From a virus, in IMG/VR virus record IMGVR_UViG_3300025892_004198, positions 1 through 31,759 of that record: 31,759 nt of DNA; one strand, written 5' to 3'. Numbering within the stretch: the first letter of the stretch is position 1; every line of letters starts with the position of its first letter. A model generated the notes under the pieces. That model made no database searches and was not told where the DNA came from. It was given only the letters and a program-made list of their open reading frames with translations. Made by a program: the position numbers and the translations under genes. Positions 1 through 8,303 of this stretch are shown here, one piece after another.

Positions 1-3000
1 TGCAAATGTCTGTAGACGATCTGTTTTTGGGTAACTGTCCATATATGAAAACCCACTATTAGTCCCTGTGTCCCACCTACGCATAGCTGTCCAGTGTCCG
101 GGCAAATGGATAACAAAGCCCAATAGTCCTTCAAATTCTAGGAATTGTAGCATTTTGTGATTATCTTTCACATCTCCTGCATCGAACTGTCCGGTTAGCG
201 ATAGTTTGTCATTTCTACCCCACTGGACTCCCAGATAATGCATAATGACTTCTGAATTCCAATCCTCTGTTTTTTCGTCCTTACATACACCTTGCAAGTC
301 TTTGGCGGTGTAGGCAGTGCCCAAAAGGTTATTTATTGCATGCATACCGCATGTGAGTCCACTTTGACGTTTTACAGAAGTTGGTTTCATCGTAGATGCT
401 CGTTTCATAATAGCGAGGATATTTCGGCTGTCGTGGATAATCTCTACCCCCACTCTTACTACATCGTTGAACTTACCAGAATCGATTATTCTAGTACCTT
501 GATAGTGGTTCCCATTTGTTATATCTCCTTCATTAAAGGTAAGAACAACTGGGTCGCCTAGTGGTCTGTCGGATAGTAAATCTTGTGGAAATTCACGCAT
601 CGCAATTCCCCACTCGGGATTCGTTTTATTATTTACTAGATAAATTTGCCGATGCAAATATACCATGGCAGCCATCACAACAGCAGAATCAGCCCAGGCA
701 TTGGGTTGAGCCATTAAATTTAAATACGCATCTAACGTTTCTGCTCTAGTCGTACCGCTCCCTGAAATCTTTACTGTGTATGGCTCATCTATTAGATTTT
801 TTATCTGAAACTCTGGGTTAACTGGGTCAAGTGTCACATCTAATATTTCGCCTAATTTAATTACAATATTAGCTCGTAAATCCTGTATTGTCTCGTCTAA
901 ACGTGCTGTTTGTTTTAAAGCATGGAAAAAACAATTTCCATCGGGGTCTGCTGGAACTGATTCTAATCCTAATTGTTCTAAATAAATATCCATGTTGCTT
1001 TTTCGCCTTCTTGATTTTTTCTTGGACATTTTATTAGACGTGGGAGGGCTACTTATATGCGCTTTGCTTTTCTTCTTTGCCTTCTTAAAAACTTGCTCTT
1101 CGCCGTAACCGCGATCGGGCTTCCAGGTCTTAAGTATCTTGGCAGCTTCTTCGTGAAATTTTTTGTACCCTTCTTCAGTTGTGGGCTCAGCCATTGTGAT
1201 ATCTGTTTTGTCATAGAGCCCCTGTTGTTTAGTTCCCTCCTTTGGAAATAAGAATTTTGTATTATATTTTCCACCTTCAAGCTTAAATTTCTTTAGTTTT
1301 TCAACAGTGCTTACGTCCACCTTTGAGACATGCACCCCGTCGAGTGTCATTGCATATCGCAAAGCGAGCGGCATGCCGTTCGTTCGTTCGGACGACATTG
1401 CTTTAAATTTGTCTGGGCTTGACCCGTCTGTAGTATAGCACACTGATATAAAAGCTCCCATGTAATCCTTAAAGGTTTTGTTAATGATCCTTCTATTGGG
1501 GTCTGTGTCATGCATCTTAAACCATTGTGATTTCCATGTCAATGGAAGTTTTATGCCTAATTTCTCTCTATAAATAGTAGTTAAAAGTGTCGAATAATCT
1601 CTATTTACGTTCTCAATGATGGTTTTAAAGTCGGTTTTAAACTTTGTTAAACTTTTGGCTGAATGCAGGCGAGCCAAATCTGCAATAATATTTTCTGGAC
1701 TTATTTCTTTCCGCAAGTACTCTGCTAGCTTTACGAATACTTTGAAATCTCTATTGCTTAGTTTTTCCCGTATTTGGTCTAATTCACGTTGGATTTTCCG
1801 TCTTTCAGGTGTGTTGTTGTTAAGTATGTCTGCTCGTAACACACTAATTTCTGATGTTATAGCCGCTGATGCCTTCTTTTGTAGCTGTCTCGTTCCCCAT
1901 CTGTCTATCCAATTGTAATGACTTTCGTCGTAGTCGTCTGGGTCATATTTTACAATTTCAGAATCCTCATCCCGCATAAATGCTATATTTGTGACGTTAT
2001 CCTTCCAAGCTTCAACTGTTTTGGCATCATAAAAAACATTCCAAATAACTTTTGATTCCCCGTTCCGTCGTAATTTCTTCGACACGGCGTCTTGTTTGGG
2101 GGTTCCGTCTGGTGTGTAAGCATTTTTTTTTCTTATGACTGCATGGACTCTACTCCACGTATAGTAATGATTCTTTTCTTGTGGTCGTAACCATGCGTCT
2201 GTTTTGGTATCATACGCCCTGTCAAAAATGTTTTCAAAGTTATTATCAAATAGTTGATCTGCAGCCGCCTGCCATATACTATTATGGGTTATATGTGAGA
2301 TGTTATCAGTGTACTTTTTAAGCGTGGGGTTCCTGTCACTTTTTTGTAGACAGCCATTTTTATCCAGATCTAGGTCCCAAGATGGGTTCATCTGAATTTT
2401 TTGGAAATACAAAGGTAGGTCACCTACCTTCGCATGTGCTAGTTCGTGAAGAAAGATTAGTTTTGTATGTTCGATAGGTAAGGATCTAGCTTTATGAATG
2501 TGTAATCGAATATGTCCAGTTTCGCCTGTATTCATTTTCGGATCATATTTTAGAGTACCTTTTTCTAAGGCATCCCTGTTTTCGTCCCGCCACTTTTTGG
2601 AAATACCTACCGAATTGTCGGTGAATGTTAAGCCATATGTGTTGTCGTGCCCTTCATACCAAGAGAACCTGGCAAAACCTTTGTTCTCTTCTTTCCCAAG
2701 GTGCTTTTTAATGAAGGCGTCTAGTTCTGTACCCTTGTTACCCCTGAATAGGTTTTTTGAATTTAATTGCGCTACTGGGAGAATTTCCCCTTTTCTTAAA
2801 GTTTTTGTACCAGTGGTGTCATACTTATGCACCTGTTTATCAAACTGTGCGTCTTCTTTGTCGGGGTTACCGAAATTTGTATGGGTTTCGTCTAATTCAG
2901 CCAATAGGATGGATAGTCGTTTTTCCTCGTTGACCATCCACGTCTTGTCATTTCGTAGGTTTGTTAACTCTATAGTCTTTTTCTTGAAGTTTTCTAAGAG

Positions 3001-4989
3001 GTCCTTGTCCGATATAGTATATTTTGAATCTGAAAACCTATCAAGCAATTTGTCAAATTCGCCTAACGTATACACGACACTCGTCTTAACAGCTTTCTTG
3101 TTTTGTGCTTTTGCACCAGCCTTTGCTAGTACATCTTTCATCAATACCCAGTTCGGGTTTTGCAATGCTCCGAGTTCTCTTTTAAGGAGTTTTATTTCTG
3201 TTATGGTTTTTTCTAATTTTGCTACCTTGAGTTTGTCACTATCATCGAGATTTTCCTTGGGCTTTTTTTTGGGGGACAACTCTTTTCTTGTACGTTCCTT
3301 TGCTAATAATAACTCTTTAACACGCTTTTTTTCTATTTTCGGGTCCTTATCGGATGTAACTATTCCTGTCCCCGCAATTAAATTCTGAAATAGTTCGAAT
3401 TTCCCAGGTACTGAGTTTGCGCGATTTACCATTGATTCTTGTAGATCAGATATGGTTACACTTTCATTTTCCAAATCAAATGTACTGTTATAAAGTCGAT
3501 CACATATTTCATCATGATCTTCATCAAGGACTTTTAATTTATACAGTATCGTTGTGATGTATATTTCTCTTACATTCCTTAACAGTGCCTGTATGACTTC
3601 GGAAATGGTTGTAGCCTCTGCATCGGTTTTTCTGGCATGTTCCAATTCAGGCACAGCCCTATCCCAATTGTCTTCCATCTTTGTCCGTAAATCTGTATAT
3701 GATAAGTTTTCGTATACGCGTCCTGATGGGGTTTCAGATGCGGGTTTGGCGGATGCCGATGTTAGCTCATCCATTGTCAGCATACGTCGAGGTTCAAGTT
3801 TCTTTGTTTTAGGTTGTACAGGTAATGTGTCCCTAATTACATCGGGTGGGTATTTTAACTTCTTAAAAAAGTTGTCAAAACGTTCTTTAGTGTTCCATGC
3901 CGGACGAAGGGATACGAATCTGTAATAATTGTCCTCCAAAGCTTTTTTGACGAGTTTAAATGCACCCTTCCGTCTTTCTTGGTCAGGATATGGTGATGAG
4001 ACTGCATCCGGTTTGAACTCCCCATCGACAGACATACCCATATGCTGGCAAATGATTTCCCATATACCCTGGCTGTCGAAAAACGTCACACCGTGAGGTA
4101 TTCGGTACCTTCTGGTGTCATCATACTGTTTCCATGGGGGGTAAACGTCGAGCAACAGCGCATCCACATTTCCGTTTGCGACATAAAAGCGTATGTTATT
4201 TGTTTTATCAATGTCTATCTGTTTGAGCGCTGCTGCGATTCTACCCTCATCTACCATTCTCATATCCTCTGAAAAGAATTTAAATGGGTTACTGATTGTA
4301 ATAAACCAAGCGCCCGCAATATACGTGATAAAATTTGCTGATTTGTTTAAATCGAAAGCAAAACATTTCAGTGTAATATCTTGTGTTCCTTTTTTATCAT
4401 TGGTTTTCATATTATAGCTAGTCTTCGAGTTTTGTTTTTTAGCATCGTAACTGGGACTAAGGTATGTCTTAGATAATAGAGTGTTAATTTGCTTATCTTT
4501 TATAGCGTCACTTTGTTTTGCAGCGGCATTGTTGTACATAGCTTTGTACCCAGGTTGTTGTACCACTAGGTTTTTATAATTTATAATGTTCGGTACTTTA
4601 TAACGAAAAGAGTTTCTGACAGGATGTGGATACAAGTACTTGTGAGTAGCTTTTTCATCCCCTTTGGGTTTTCTATAATCATCTCCATCCTTTACATATT
4701 CTCCACCATCTTTAACCTTTACATATGTACCCACATGTGGCTCGGCTGATTTGTCAGGTAAAGTAATGTCTAAATTATATTTAATTTTAGCATTTGCAGT
4801 AGGCATGCGGAGTTTGTACAGATAGTTGTCGTGCCAAACCACAGTAGCAATTGCCATTGATTGAAACCAGTTTTCCGATAGGTTTCCATAGCCGCGGGTA
4901 TTTTTCGTTGTCCAGACCATTGGAATTGATAGACGACGTTCACCTCCTGCTATTAAAATATTTTTCTCCTTAGCGTCATCACTTTCCAT
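1..4989 (-). CDS. Giant multi-protease protein: HExxH metalloprotease, OTU and Josephin domains (partial)
   Basis: An uninterrupted minus-strand frame runs from ATG at 4989 to the window edge: 1663 codons with no stop, so the C-terminus is missing. Residues 1-840 are unrecognised, with charged, coiled-coil-like stretches around 560-700. Residues 848-852 are HELAH, a zinc-metallopeptidase HExxH motif. A lysine/arginine-rich linker spans about 1312-1342. An OTU cysteine-protease core follows: PDGNCFFHAL with C1353, and NHY with H1495. Next is a Josephin-type domain: GLTCGMHAINNLL with C1547, and GHW with H1632. OTU and Josephin families remove ubiquitin, so this protein probably edits host or viral ubiquitin conjugates; the metalloprotease activity is inferred from the motif only. 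The start has a late-type promoter: TAAATG, with TATAAATA 19 nt upstream. Its size suggests a virion-packaged protein, which is speculation. Frame and domains are clear; in-cell function is not. Confidence 0.9.
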   Translation of the reverse strand, partial: MESDDAKEKNILIAGGERRLSIPMVWTTKNTRGYGNLSENWFQSMAIATVVWHDNYLYKLRMPTANAKIKYNLDITLPDKSAEPHVGTYVKVKDGGEYVKDGDDYRKPKGDEKATHKYLYPHPVRNSFRYKVPNIINYKNLVVQQPGYKAMYNNAAAKQSDAIKDKQINTLLSKTYLSPSYDAKKQNSKTSYNMKTNDKKGTQDITLKCFAFDLNKSANFITYIAGAWFITISNPFKFFSEDMRMVDEGRIAAALKQIDIDKTNNIRFYVANGNVDALLLDVYPPWKQYDDTRRYRIPHGVTFFDSQGIWEIICQHMGMSVDGEFKPDAVSSPYPDQERRKGAFKLVKKALEDNYYRFVSLRPAWNTKERFDNFFKKLKYPPDVIRDTLPVQPKTKKLEPRRMLTMDELTSASAKPASETPSGRVYENLSYTDLRTKMEDNWDRAVPELEHARKTDAEATTISEVIQALLRNVREIYITTILYKLKVLDEDHDEICDRLYNSTFDLENESVTISDLQESMVNRANSVPGKFELFQNLIAGTGIVTSDKDPKIEKKRVKELLLAKERTRKELSPKKKPKENLDDSDKLKVAKLEKTITEIKLLKRELGALQNPNWVLMKDVLAKAGAKAQNKKAVKTSVVYTLGEFDKLLDRFSDSKYTISDKDLLENFKKKTIELTNLRNDKTWMVNEEKRLSILLAELDETHTNFGNPDKEDAQFDKQVHKYDTTGTKTLRKGEILPVAQLNSKNLFRGNKGTELDAFIKKHLGKEENKGFARFSWYEGHDNTYGLTFTDNSVGISKKWRDENRDALEKGTLKYDPKMNTGETGHIRLHIHKARSLPIEHTKLIFLHELAHAKVGDLPLYFQKIQMNPSWDLDLDKNGCLQKSDRNPTLKKYTDNISHITHNSIWQAAADQLFDNNFENIFDRAYDTKTDAWLRPQEKNHYYTWSRVHAVIRKKNAYTPDGTPKQDAVSKKLRRNGESKVIWNVFYDAKTVEAWKDNVTNIAFMRDEDSEIVKYDPDDYDESHYNWIDRWGTRQLQKKASAAITSEISVLRADILNNNTPERRKIQRELDQIREKLSNRDFKVFVKLAEYLRKEISPENIIADLARLHSAKSLTKFKTDFKTIIENVNRDYSTLLTTIYREKLGIKLPLTWKSQWFKMHDTDPNRRIINKTFKDYMGAFISVCYTTDGSSPDKFKAMSSERTNGMPLALRYAMTLDGVHVSKVDVSTVEKLKKFKLEGGKYNTKFLFPKEGTKQQGLYDKTDITMAEPTTEEGYKKFHEEAAKILKTWKPDRGYGEEQVFKKAKKKSKAHISSPPTSNKMSKKKSRRRKSNMDIYLEQLGLESVPADPDGNCFFHALKQTARLDETIQDLRANIVIKLGEILDVTLDPVNPEFQIKNLIDEPYTVKISGSGTTRAETLDAYLNLMAQPNAWADSAVVMAAMVYLHRQIYLVNNKTNPEWGIAMREFPQDLLSDRPLGDPVVLTFNEGDITNGNHYQGTRIIDSGKFNDVVRVGVEIIHDSRNILAIMKRASTMKPTSVKRQSGLTCGMHAINNLLGTAYTAKDLQGVCKDEKTEDWNSEVIMHYLGVQWGRNDKLSLTGQFDAGDVKDNHKMLQFLEFEGLLGFVIHLPGHWTAMRRWDTGTNSGFSYMDSYPKTDRLQTFA

Positions 4990-5015
4990 TTATTCACGGT
5001 GTACATGTATTTATA
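4987..5015 (-). promoter_or_regulatory. Class II (late-type) promoter of the giant protease gene
   Basis: On the minus strand TATAAATA (5008-5015) lies 19 nt before the start codon, which sits in TAAATG (4987-4992). The same pairing recurs across the window and resembles the poxvirus late element. Confidence 0.6.
4996..5003 (+). promoter_or_regulatory. Class I motif ACGGTGTA before the ORF at 5034
   Basis: Exact octamer 31 nt before ATG 5034. It lies inside the late-type promoter of the divergent giant protease gene, so the two control regions are interleaved. Confidence 0.6.
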
Positions 5016-5033
5016 CAGGTTTCAAATAAAAGA

Positions 5034-5237
5034 ATGAATGCTCGGGAAGAATTGTTAAAAAATCTGATGGAGCGCGCGGGTGTCAAGAAATCAAAAAAAC
5101 GCCCCAGAGATACGGTGTATCAGGACAACAGTGTTTATGTACAATGTTCAAATACAAGGACGCGCTCAGAGTCATCCGCCACAGACTTGCCTTCTTCAGA
5201 GGGGAAGTCCCCGAAGCAGGTGGGAAAGGATTGTTGA
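5034..5237 (+). CDS. Small basic hypothetical protein, first of three overlapping ORFs
   Basis: 67 residues. The first 37 are charged and lysine-rich (KKSKKRPR, a possible nuclear signal); the remainder is serine-rich and may be read-through of a frame used by the next ORF. A class I motif lies 31 nt upstream of the ATG, supporting transcription. No family recognised. The last 94 nt overlap the ORF at 5144 in another frame, which has its own class I motif. This could be a short gene, or the N-terminal piece of one protein split by frameshifts, either natural or from assembly. Confidence 0.45.
   Translation: MNAREELLKNLMERAGVKKSKKRPRDTVYQDNSVYVQCSNTRTRSESSATDLPSSEGKSPKQVGKDC
5112..5119 (+). 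promoter_or_regulatory. Class I motif ACGGTGTA before the ORF at 5144
   Basis: Exact octamer in the context TACGGTGTAT, 25 nt before ATG 5144 and inside the coding frame of the ORF at 5034. Its spacing argues that 5144 is a genuine independent start. Confidence 0.65.
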
Positions 5238-5506
5238 GACGGGTACTTAGTAGTAGCGATGAACTTGTCATGCTTGAAGAAATAGAAAATTTATACGAAC
5301 CAACAAGTTATTCTTGGGAACCGGGTGCATATTTAGATTATATTACGCCGGAAGTATGCCGTCACATAGAGCTTATTTATTTGGACAAGGGTCTAGGAAA
5401 TGTTGCAGGAGCAGACGGGGGAGCGGATAGACAAAAGACTTCAGAAGATCCAGACACTGCTGGAAGAGGGGAACCAGAATCTAAACGAGTCAAGACTAGA
5501 GCTTAA
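5144..5506 (+). CDS. Hypothetical protein, second of three overlapping ORFs
   Basis: 120 residues. The first 85 look like a folded domain (basic helix, then an acidic segment rich in Glu, Leu and Tyr). After about residue 86, where the next ORF begins, the sequence becomes low-complexity Gly/Asp/Lys, as if the real reading passed into the overlapping frame. A class I motif 25 nt upstream supports the start. No family recognised. It overlaps the ORF at 5034 (94 nt) and the ORF at 5400 (107 nt). Confidence 0.55.
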   Translation: MFKYKDALRVIRHRLAFFRGEVPEAGGKGLLRRVLSSSDELVMLEEIENLYEPTSYSWEPGAYLDYITPEVCRHIELIYLDKGLGNVAGADGGADRQKTSEDPDTAGRGEPESKRVKTRA

Positions 5507-5681
5507 TGAAAAAATTGGTCATTTACATGAAAAGGTAGATAGAGTTCAAGATACAGTGACATATATTAAAAAGAAAATGACTCGTTTAACACCTACTCGT
5601 CTCGGTTTTCTTCTGGTCCTATTATTAGCCTTATGGACGTGGTCACTATACTGGTTCGGTGTTGTAAAGACGAGTTTATGA
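5400..5681 (+). CDS. Coiled-coil, tail-anchored membrane protein, third overlapping ORF
   Basis: 93 residues. Positions 5-60 form a strongly heptad-like coiled coil (ERIDKRLQKIQTLLEEG and onward), then a basic KKKMTR, then one hydrophobic helix around 70-87 (LGFLLVLLLALWTWSLYWF) with a short tail. This is the architecture of a tail-anchored membrane protein. It has no class I or II promoter of its own and starts inside the ORF at 5144, so it may be translated from that transcript, or joined to it by a +1 shift near 5395-5425. Its 3' end overlaps the convergent membrane-protein gene by 89 nt. Confidence 0.55.
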   Translation: MLQEQTGERIDKRLQKIQTLLEEGNQNLNESRLELNEKIGHLHEKVDRVQDTVTYIKKKMTRLTPTRLGFLLVLLLALWTWSLYWFGVVKTSL

Positions 5682-6315
5682 GATATATTAAATCTGCCAC
5701 TATGTAAGCCCCTGAGAACACCCTAATGTACATGTCTTCATACATAAAGATCACATACACATGCTGAACAATAAGAGCAACCCATACATATTGGAAAATT
5801 TCCATGTTTAGCTTATTCAGACCAAGCATGAGTGTATGAACAATAAACTGTGTGTAGCCAAACATAATTGTTGCGTCTTCAGCATATGTAAATAACCCTG
5901 CATAGGCAAAATCATGGAAGAAAAGTATGAAAACACATGTTTTAAATAAGGTTTTCGAGTACTTTACCTTTCCCTTTATCGCGAGTTCCTTTGCCTGGGC
6001 TAGCATAAGTAATAACTGAAATAATACTACTAAAACATTGGCTAAACATTCCCCAAATAGCGATGCTCCTTCCTTTGTCGGGAAGAAAATATATCTCCAC
6101 ACCCTTATTGCAGAGATCAACCAGGCTAGTCCGGAGGATATGGCAGCGAGCCCCAGCAAGCCCCCAGATAGGTACCTGATTCGTGTATATGGAAATAAAT
6201 TATAAAACAGCATTGCTAACTGCGCAAGGGCGTTCGCATAGTGGTATACGGTAAGCGTTTTGAATGATAACGAGATACATGCAAAGAACACCTGTGCGAA
6301 AACAAAGGTGATCAT
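5593..6315 (-). CDS. Polytopic membrane protein, about seven helices
   Basis: 240 residues from ATG at 6315. The frame stays open upstream to a TTG at 6360, but that would run through the primase promoter, so the ATG is preferred. Hydrophobic segments lie at roughly 1-18, 27-42, 50-70, 88-105, 125-143, 150-190 (two segments) and 200-215. The C-terminus is polar and ends EENRDE. I checked for a rhodopsin-type lysine in the last helix and found none. No family recognised. The gene is divergent from the primase and convergent with the coiled-coil ORF. Confidence 0.75.
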   Translation of the reverse strand: MITFVFAQVFFACISLSFKTLTVYHYANALAQLAMLFYNLFPYTRIRYLSGGLLGLAAISSGLAWLISAIRVWRYIFFPTKEGASLFGECLANVLVVLFQLLLMLAQAKELAIKGKVKYSKTLFKTCVFILFFHDFAYAGLFTYAEDATIMFGYTQFIVHTLMLGLNKLNMEIFQYVWVALIVQHVYVIFMYEDMYIRVFSGAYIVADLIYLINSSLQHRTSIVTTSIRLIIGPEENRDE

Positions 6316-6342
6316 TGTAGGAATGCTTTCGTCCTTAAATAT

Positions 6343-6350
6343 ACGGTGTA
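6343..6350 (+). promoter_or_regulatory. Class I motif ACGGTGTA of the primase gene
   Basis: Exact octamer (TACGGTGTAT context) 25 nt before ATG 6375, in the 59-nt gap between divergent genes. Confidence 0.75.
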
Positions 6351-6374
6351 TAGAATACAAATAGTTTCTATAAA

Positions 6375-7274
6375 ATGTTGCGTCTTAAAGACGTGGCTGC
6401 TAGGGCAGATGAAAAAATTTACTCTATGGATGTGAATAAGAGGGGTGCGAAACAATTCCTTGCACGCACACTGCCCTCCATGTGGTCTTTAATGCAAGAC
6501 GGGTTTCTTAACTATTGTGAAGTTATAGAAGATAGACCGTGTCATATGTACTTTGATATCGATGAGGGAAATGTTCGACAAAAGTGGGGTGTATTGGAAA
6601 AGATGCTAGATTTCATGTTCCACGCTATGAAGGAAAAGGTAGGCACAGTGGAGTACATTTTCCTGGACGCGTCTCAGGGTACTAAACAGAGTGCTCACAT
6701 CATTGTTATTGCTGAGAAATATTTACTCGAGTCTCCAGTGCAGGGTAGATCCTTCTACCAACGCTTGGTAGACATTTACGGGGACGATGTTCCAACTATT
6801 GATTTAAGTGTGTATACGCGTAACCGGTGCTTCAGAATGCTTGCCAACTCAAAATACGGGCAAAATCGTCCATTAGTTGGATTAAATTGGTCAATGGAAA
6901 ATTGGGTCAGAACGTTGGTCCAGCCTGTTCGGTCCAAAGAGGTTGTTAAATTAGGTTTGGACAAAGTAGTGAGTGCACCCTTTCGAAATAATAATATGGT
7001 CCCACCGTGTGTGGAGGCTGTATTAGACTGGGCAGGTGCTACAGACTATAGGTGGAAGAATGACTTAGAATGGGTCTGGGTGGGTCATCTGAAAAAAGGT
7101 GTATGCAAACTTGCGGGTCGGATGCATAGGAGAAATAATAGGTATTATGTATACAAAGCACCCGGCATATTCAGTATTGGCTGTCACCACTGTCATAAGA
7201 GGTATAACGAAGCTATTCCAGATGATCTACAGGAAGGGGTTATGAAATTTTTAAATCAAGTCATTACTTTTTGA
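6375..7274 (+). CDS. PrimPol-type archaeo-eukaryotic primase
   Basis: 299 residues. The three expected AEP motifs are present in order: YFDIDEG with metal-binding D61 and D63; KQSAH with S106 and H108, which contacts nucleotide; and DLSVYTRNRCFR with D143 as third acidic residue and R151/R154. A Cys/His cluster near the C-terminus (GCHHCHKRY) fits the zinc knuckle of eukaryotic and herpes-like PrimPol proteins. It should make primers for, or restart, viral DNA replication. No helicase domain is fused; the separate SNF2 protein is not a replicative helicase. A class I motif sits 25 nt before the ATG, as for the polymerase, reductase and thymidylate synthase. The 3' end overlaps the convergent gene by 19 nt. 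Confidence 0.88.
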   Translation: MLRLKDVAARADEKIYSMDVNKRGAKQFLARTLPSMWSLMQDGFLNYCEVIEDRPCHMYFDIDEGNVRQKWGVLEKMLDFMFHAMKEKVGTVEYIFLDASQGTKQSAHIIVIAEKYLLESPVQGRSFYQRLVDIYGDDVPTIDLSVYTRNRCFRMLANSKYGQNRPLVGLNWSMENWVRTLVQPVRSKEVVKLGLDKVVSAPFRNNNMVPPCVEAVLDWAGATDYRWKNDLEWVWVGHLKKGVCKLAGRMHRRNNRYYVYKAPGIFSIGCHHCHKRYNEAIPDDLQEGVMKFLNQVITF

Positions 7275-7732
7275 ATACTTTCTTTATACATTATTTTGTA
7301 TGTGTTTACCCAGTGTGAGTTTATCAGCCTGCTAATGTTGAACGTTTGCCCATGCAAGTACCACGGTTGGGCTTTCAACCATTCTAAAACTAACCCACAG
7401 ATGAATTTCGGGAAATGTCTCAATCTATAATAATGGTACCACTGCACGGCTACACTCCTATGTACGCATACGTGTATATCATCTGTAACAAGTTGTACAC
7501 CATTGCAACTGTTTAGTATTTTTTTCGTTGAACAGCATCTAGAATGTAATGGGACAGAGTTTGTTTGTGTTACTTTGGTTGAATTGTGGATGTACATAAG
7601 TTCTGGGCAAGATTTGTTCACGAACTCACCGCATATTGAAACTCTTTCGTTCGTCATAGTTTGAAGTTCTTTTGTATTAGGTTCAGGTTGACCACACAAC
7701 ACTTTATATACATAGGTAATAAAAAAGTCCAT
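7256..7732 (-). CDS. Hypothetical Cys/His-rich protein
   Basis: 158 residues from ATG 7732. There are ten cysteines and many histidines (CGEFVNKSC, CCSTKK, HVCVH), compatible with metal binding, but no pattern I can assign. A TATA-like TATAAA (7752-7757) is 20 nt upstream, the class II spacing, although the start codon context is GATATG rather than TAAATG. Convergent with the primase. Confidence 0.7.
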   Translation of the reverse strand: MDFFITYVYKVLCGQPEPNTKELQTMTNERVSICGEFVNKSCPELMYIHNSTKVTQTNSVPLHSRCCSTKKILNSCNGVQLVTDDIHVCVHRSVAVQWYHYYRLRHFPKFICGLVLEWLKAQPWYLHGQTFNISRLINSHWVNTYKIMYKESIQKVMT

Positions 7733-7766
7733 ATCAAAGACATAATGAATATTTATATATTACAAT

Positions 7767-8270
7767 TCATAGTAGATTTGCGCGCACAAGTGTCATATGG
7801 GCATTTTTAAGATTGAAAGAGATGTCGAATCCTTCTTGTTCGACACGTTTCAAAACAGGGTAAGAAAGGCATTCGATTTTTTTAACAACAAGTTTGTCGT
7901 TTTCAATACTGGTCTCGAAGTCACATATATCTTCTATGCCCAGAAATATTCTCAAGGCTGGATCGAACTTGCCACATTTGTATTTTTCAGGCATTTCGGC
8001 TTTAAAGACTTCTAATGAAATTTTTCTTTTTTTTCTTGAAGATCCTGATTTTAAACATTCTAAAAAAATTCCATTTTTAAGATCAACTTCAATACCAACG
8101 GGGTTTCTAATGTCCTGTACATCGTGCAGAGTCTTCAAAGTACACTCGTTCGGATGAATAATAATTTTAAACCTGGTCGGTGTTTCGGATAGCTTATAGT
8201 TGGTAACTTGAAATAGTTTTAGTACTTCTTCGAGATATTTCGTATCCTCAGGTAACATCTCCTCGAACAT
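7767..8270 (-). CDS. Hypothetical protein, 167 aa
   Basis: ATG at 8270 sits in TTAAATG. The protein mixes beta-like segments (RFKIIIHP, PVGIEVDLKNGIFL) with a basic loop SSRKKRK around residue 80, and has no membrane helix or signal peptide. I recognise no family. It is divergent from the EGF-like gene, with only 33 nt between start codons. Confidence 0.75.
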   Translation of the reverse strand: MFEEMLPEDTKYLEEVLKLFQVTNYKLSETPTRFKIIIHPNECTLKTLHDVQDIRNPVGIEVDLKNGIFLECLKSGSSRKKRKISLEVFKAEMPEKYKCGKFDPALRIFLGIEDICDFETSIENDKLVVKKIECLSYPVLKRVEQEGFDISFNLKNAHMTLVRANLL

Positions 8271-8277
8271 TTAAGCA

Positions 8278-8285
8278 TATAAATA
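8278..8285 (+). promoter_or_regulatory. TATA-like box of the EGF-like gene
   Basis: TATAAATA 19 nt before ATG 8304, the class II spacing. The TAAATG of the divergent gene (8268-8273) lies just upstream. Confidence 0.5.
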
Positions 8286-8303
8286 CTATCACTCTCTATT
8301 CAA

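Noticed and set aside
2498-3388. Plus-strand ORF of 296 aa, hydrophobic and Ser/Phe-rich
   Set aside because: Antisense to the giant protease frame, which carries recognised domains on both sides; no promoter element of either class.
5593-6315. Possible viral rhodopsin because of about seven helices
   Set aside because: No retinal-binding lysine in the last helix and no rhodopsin signature seen.
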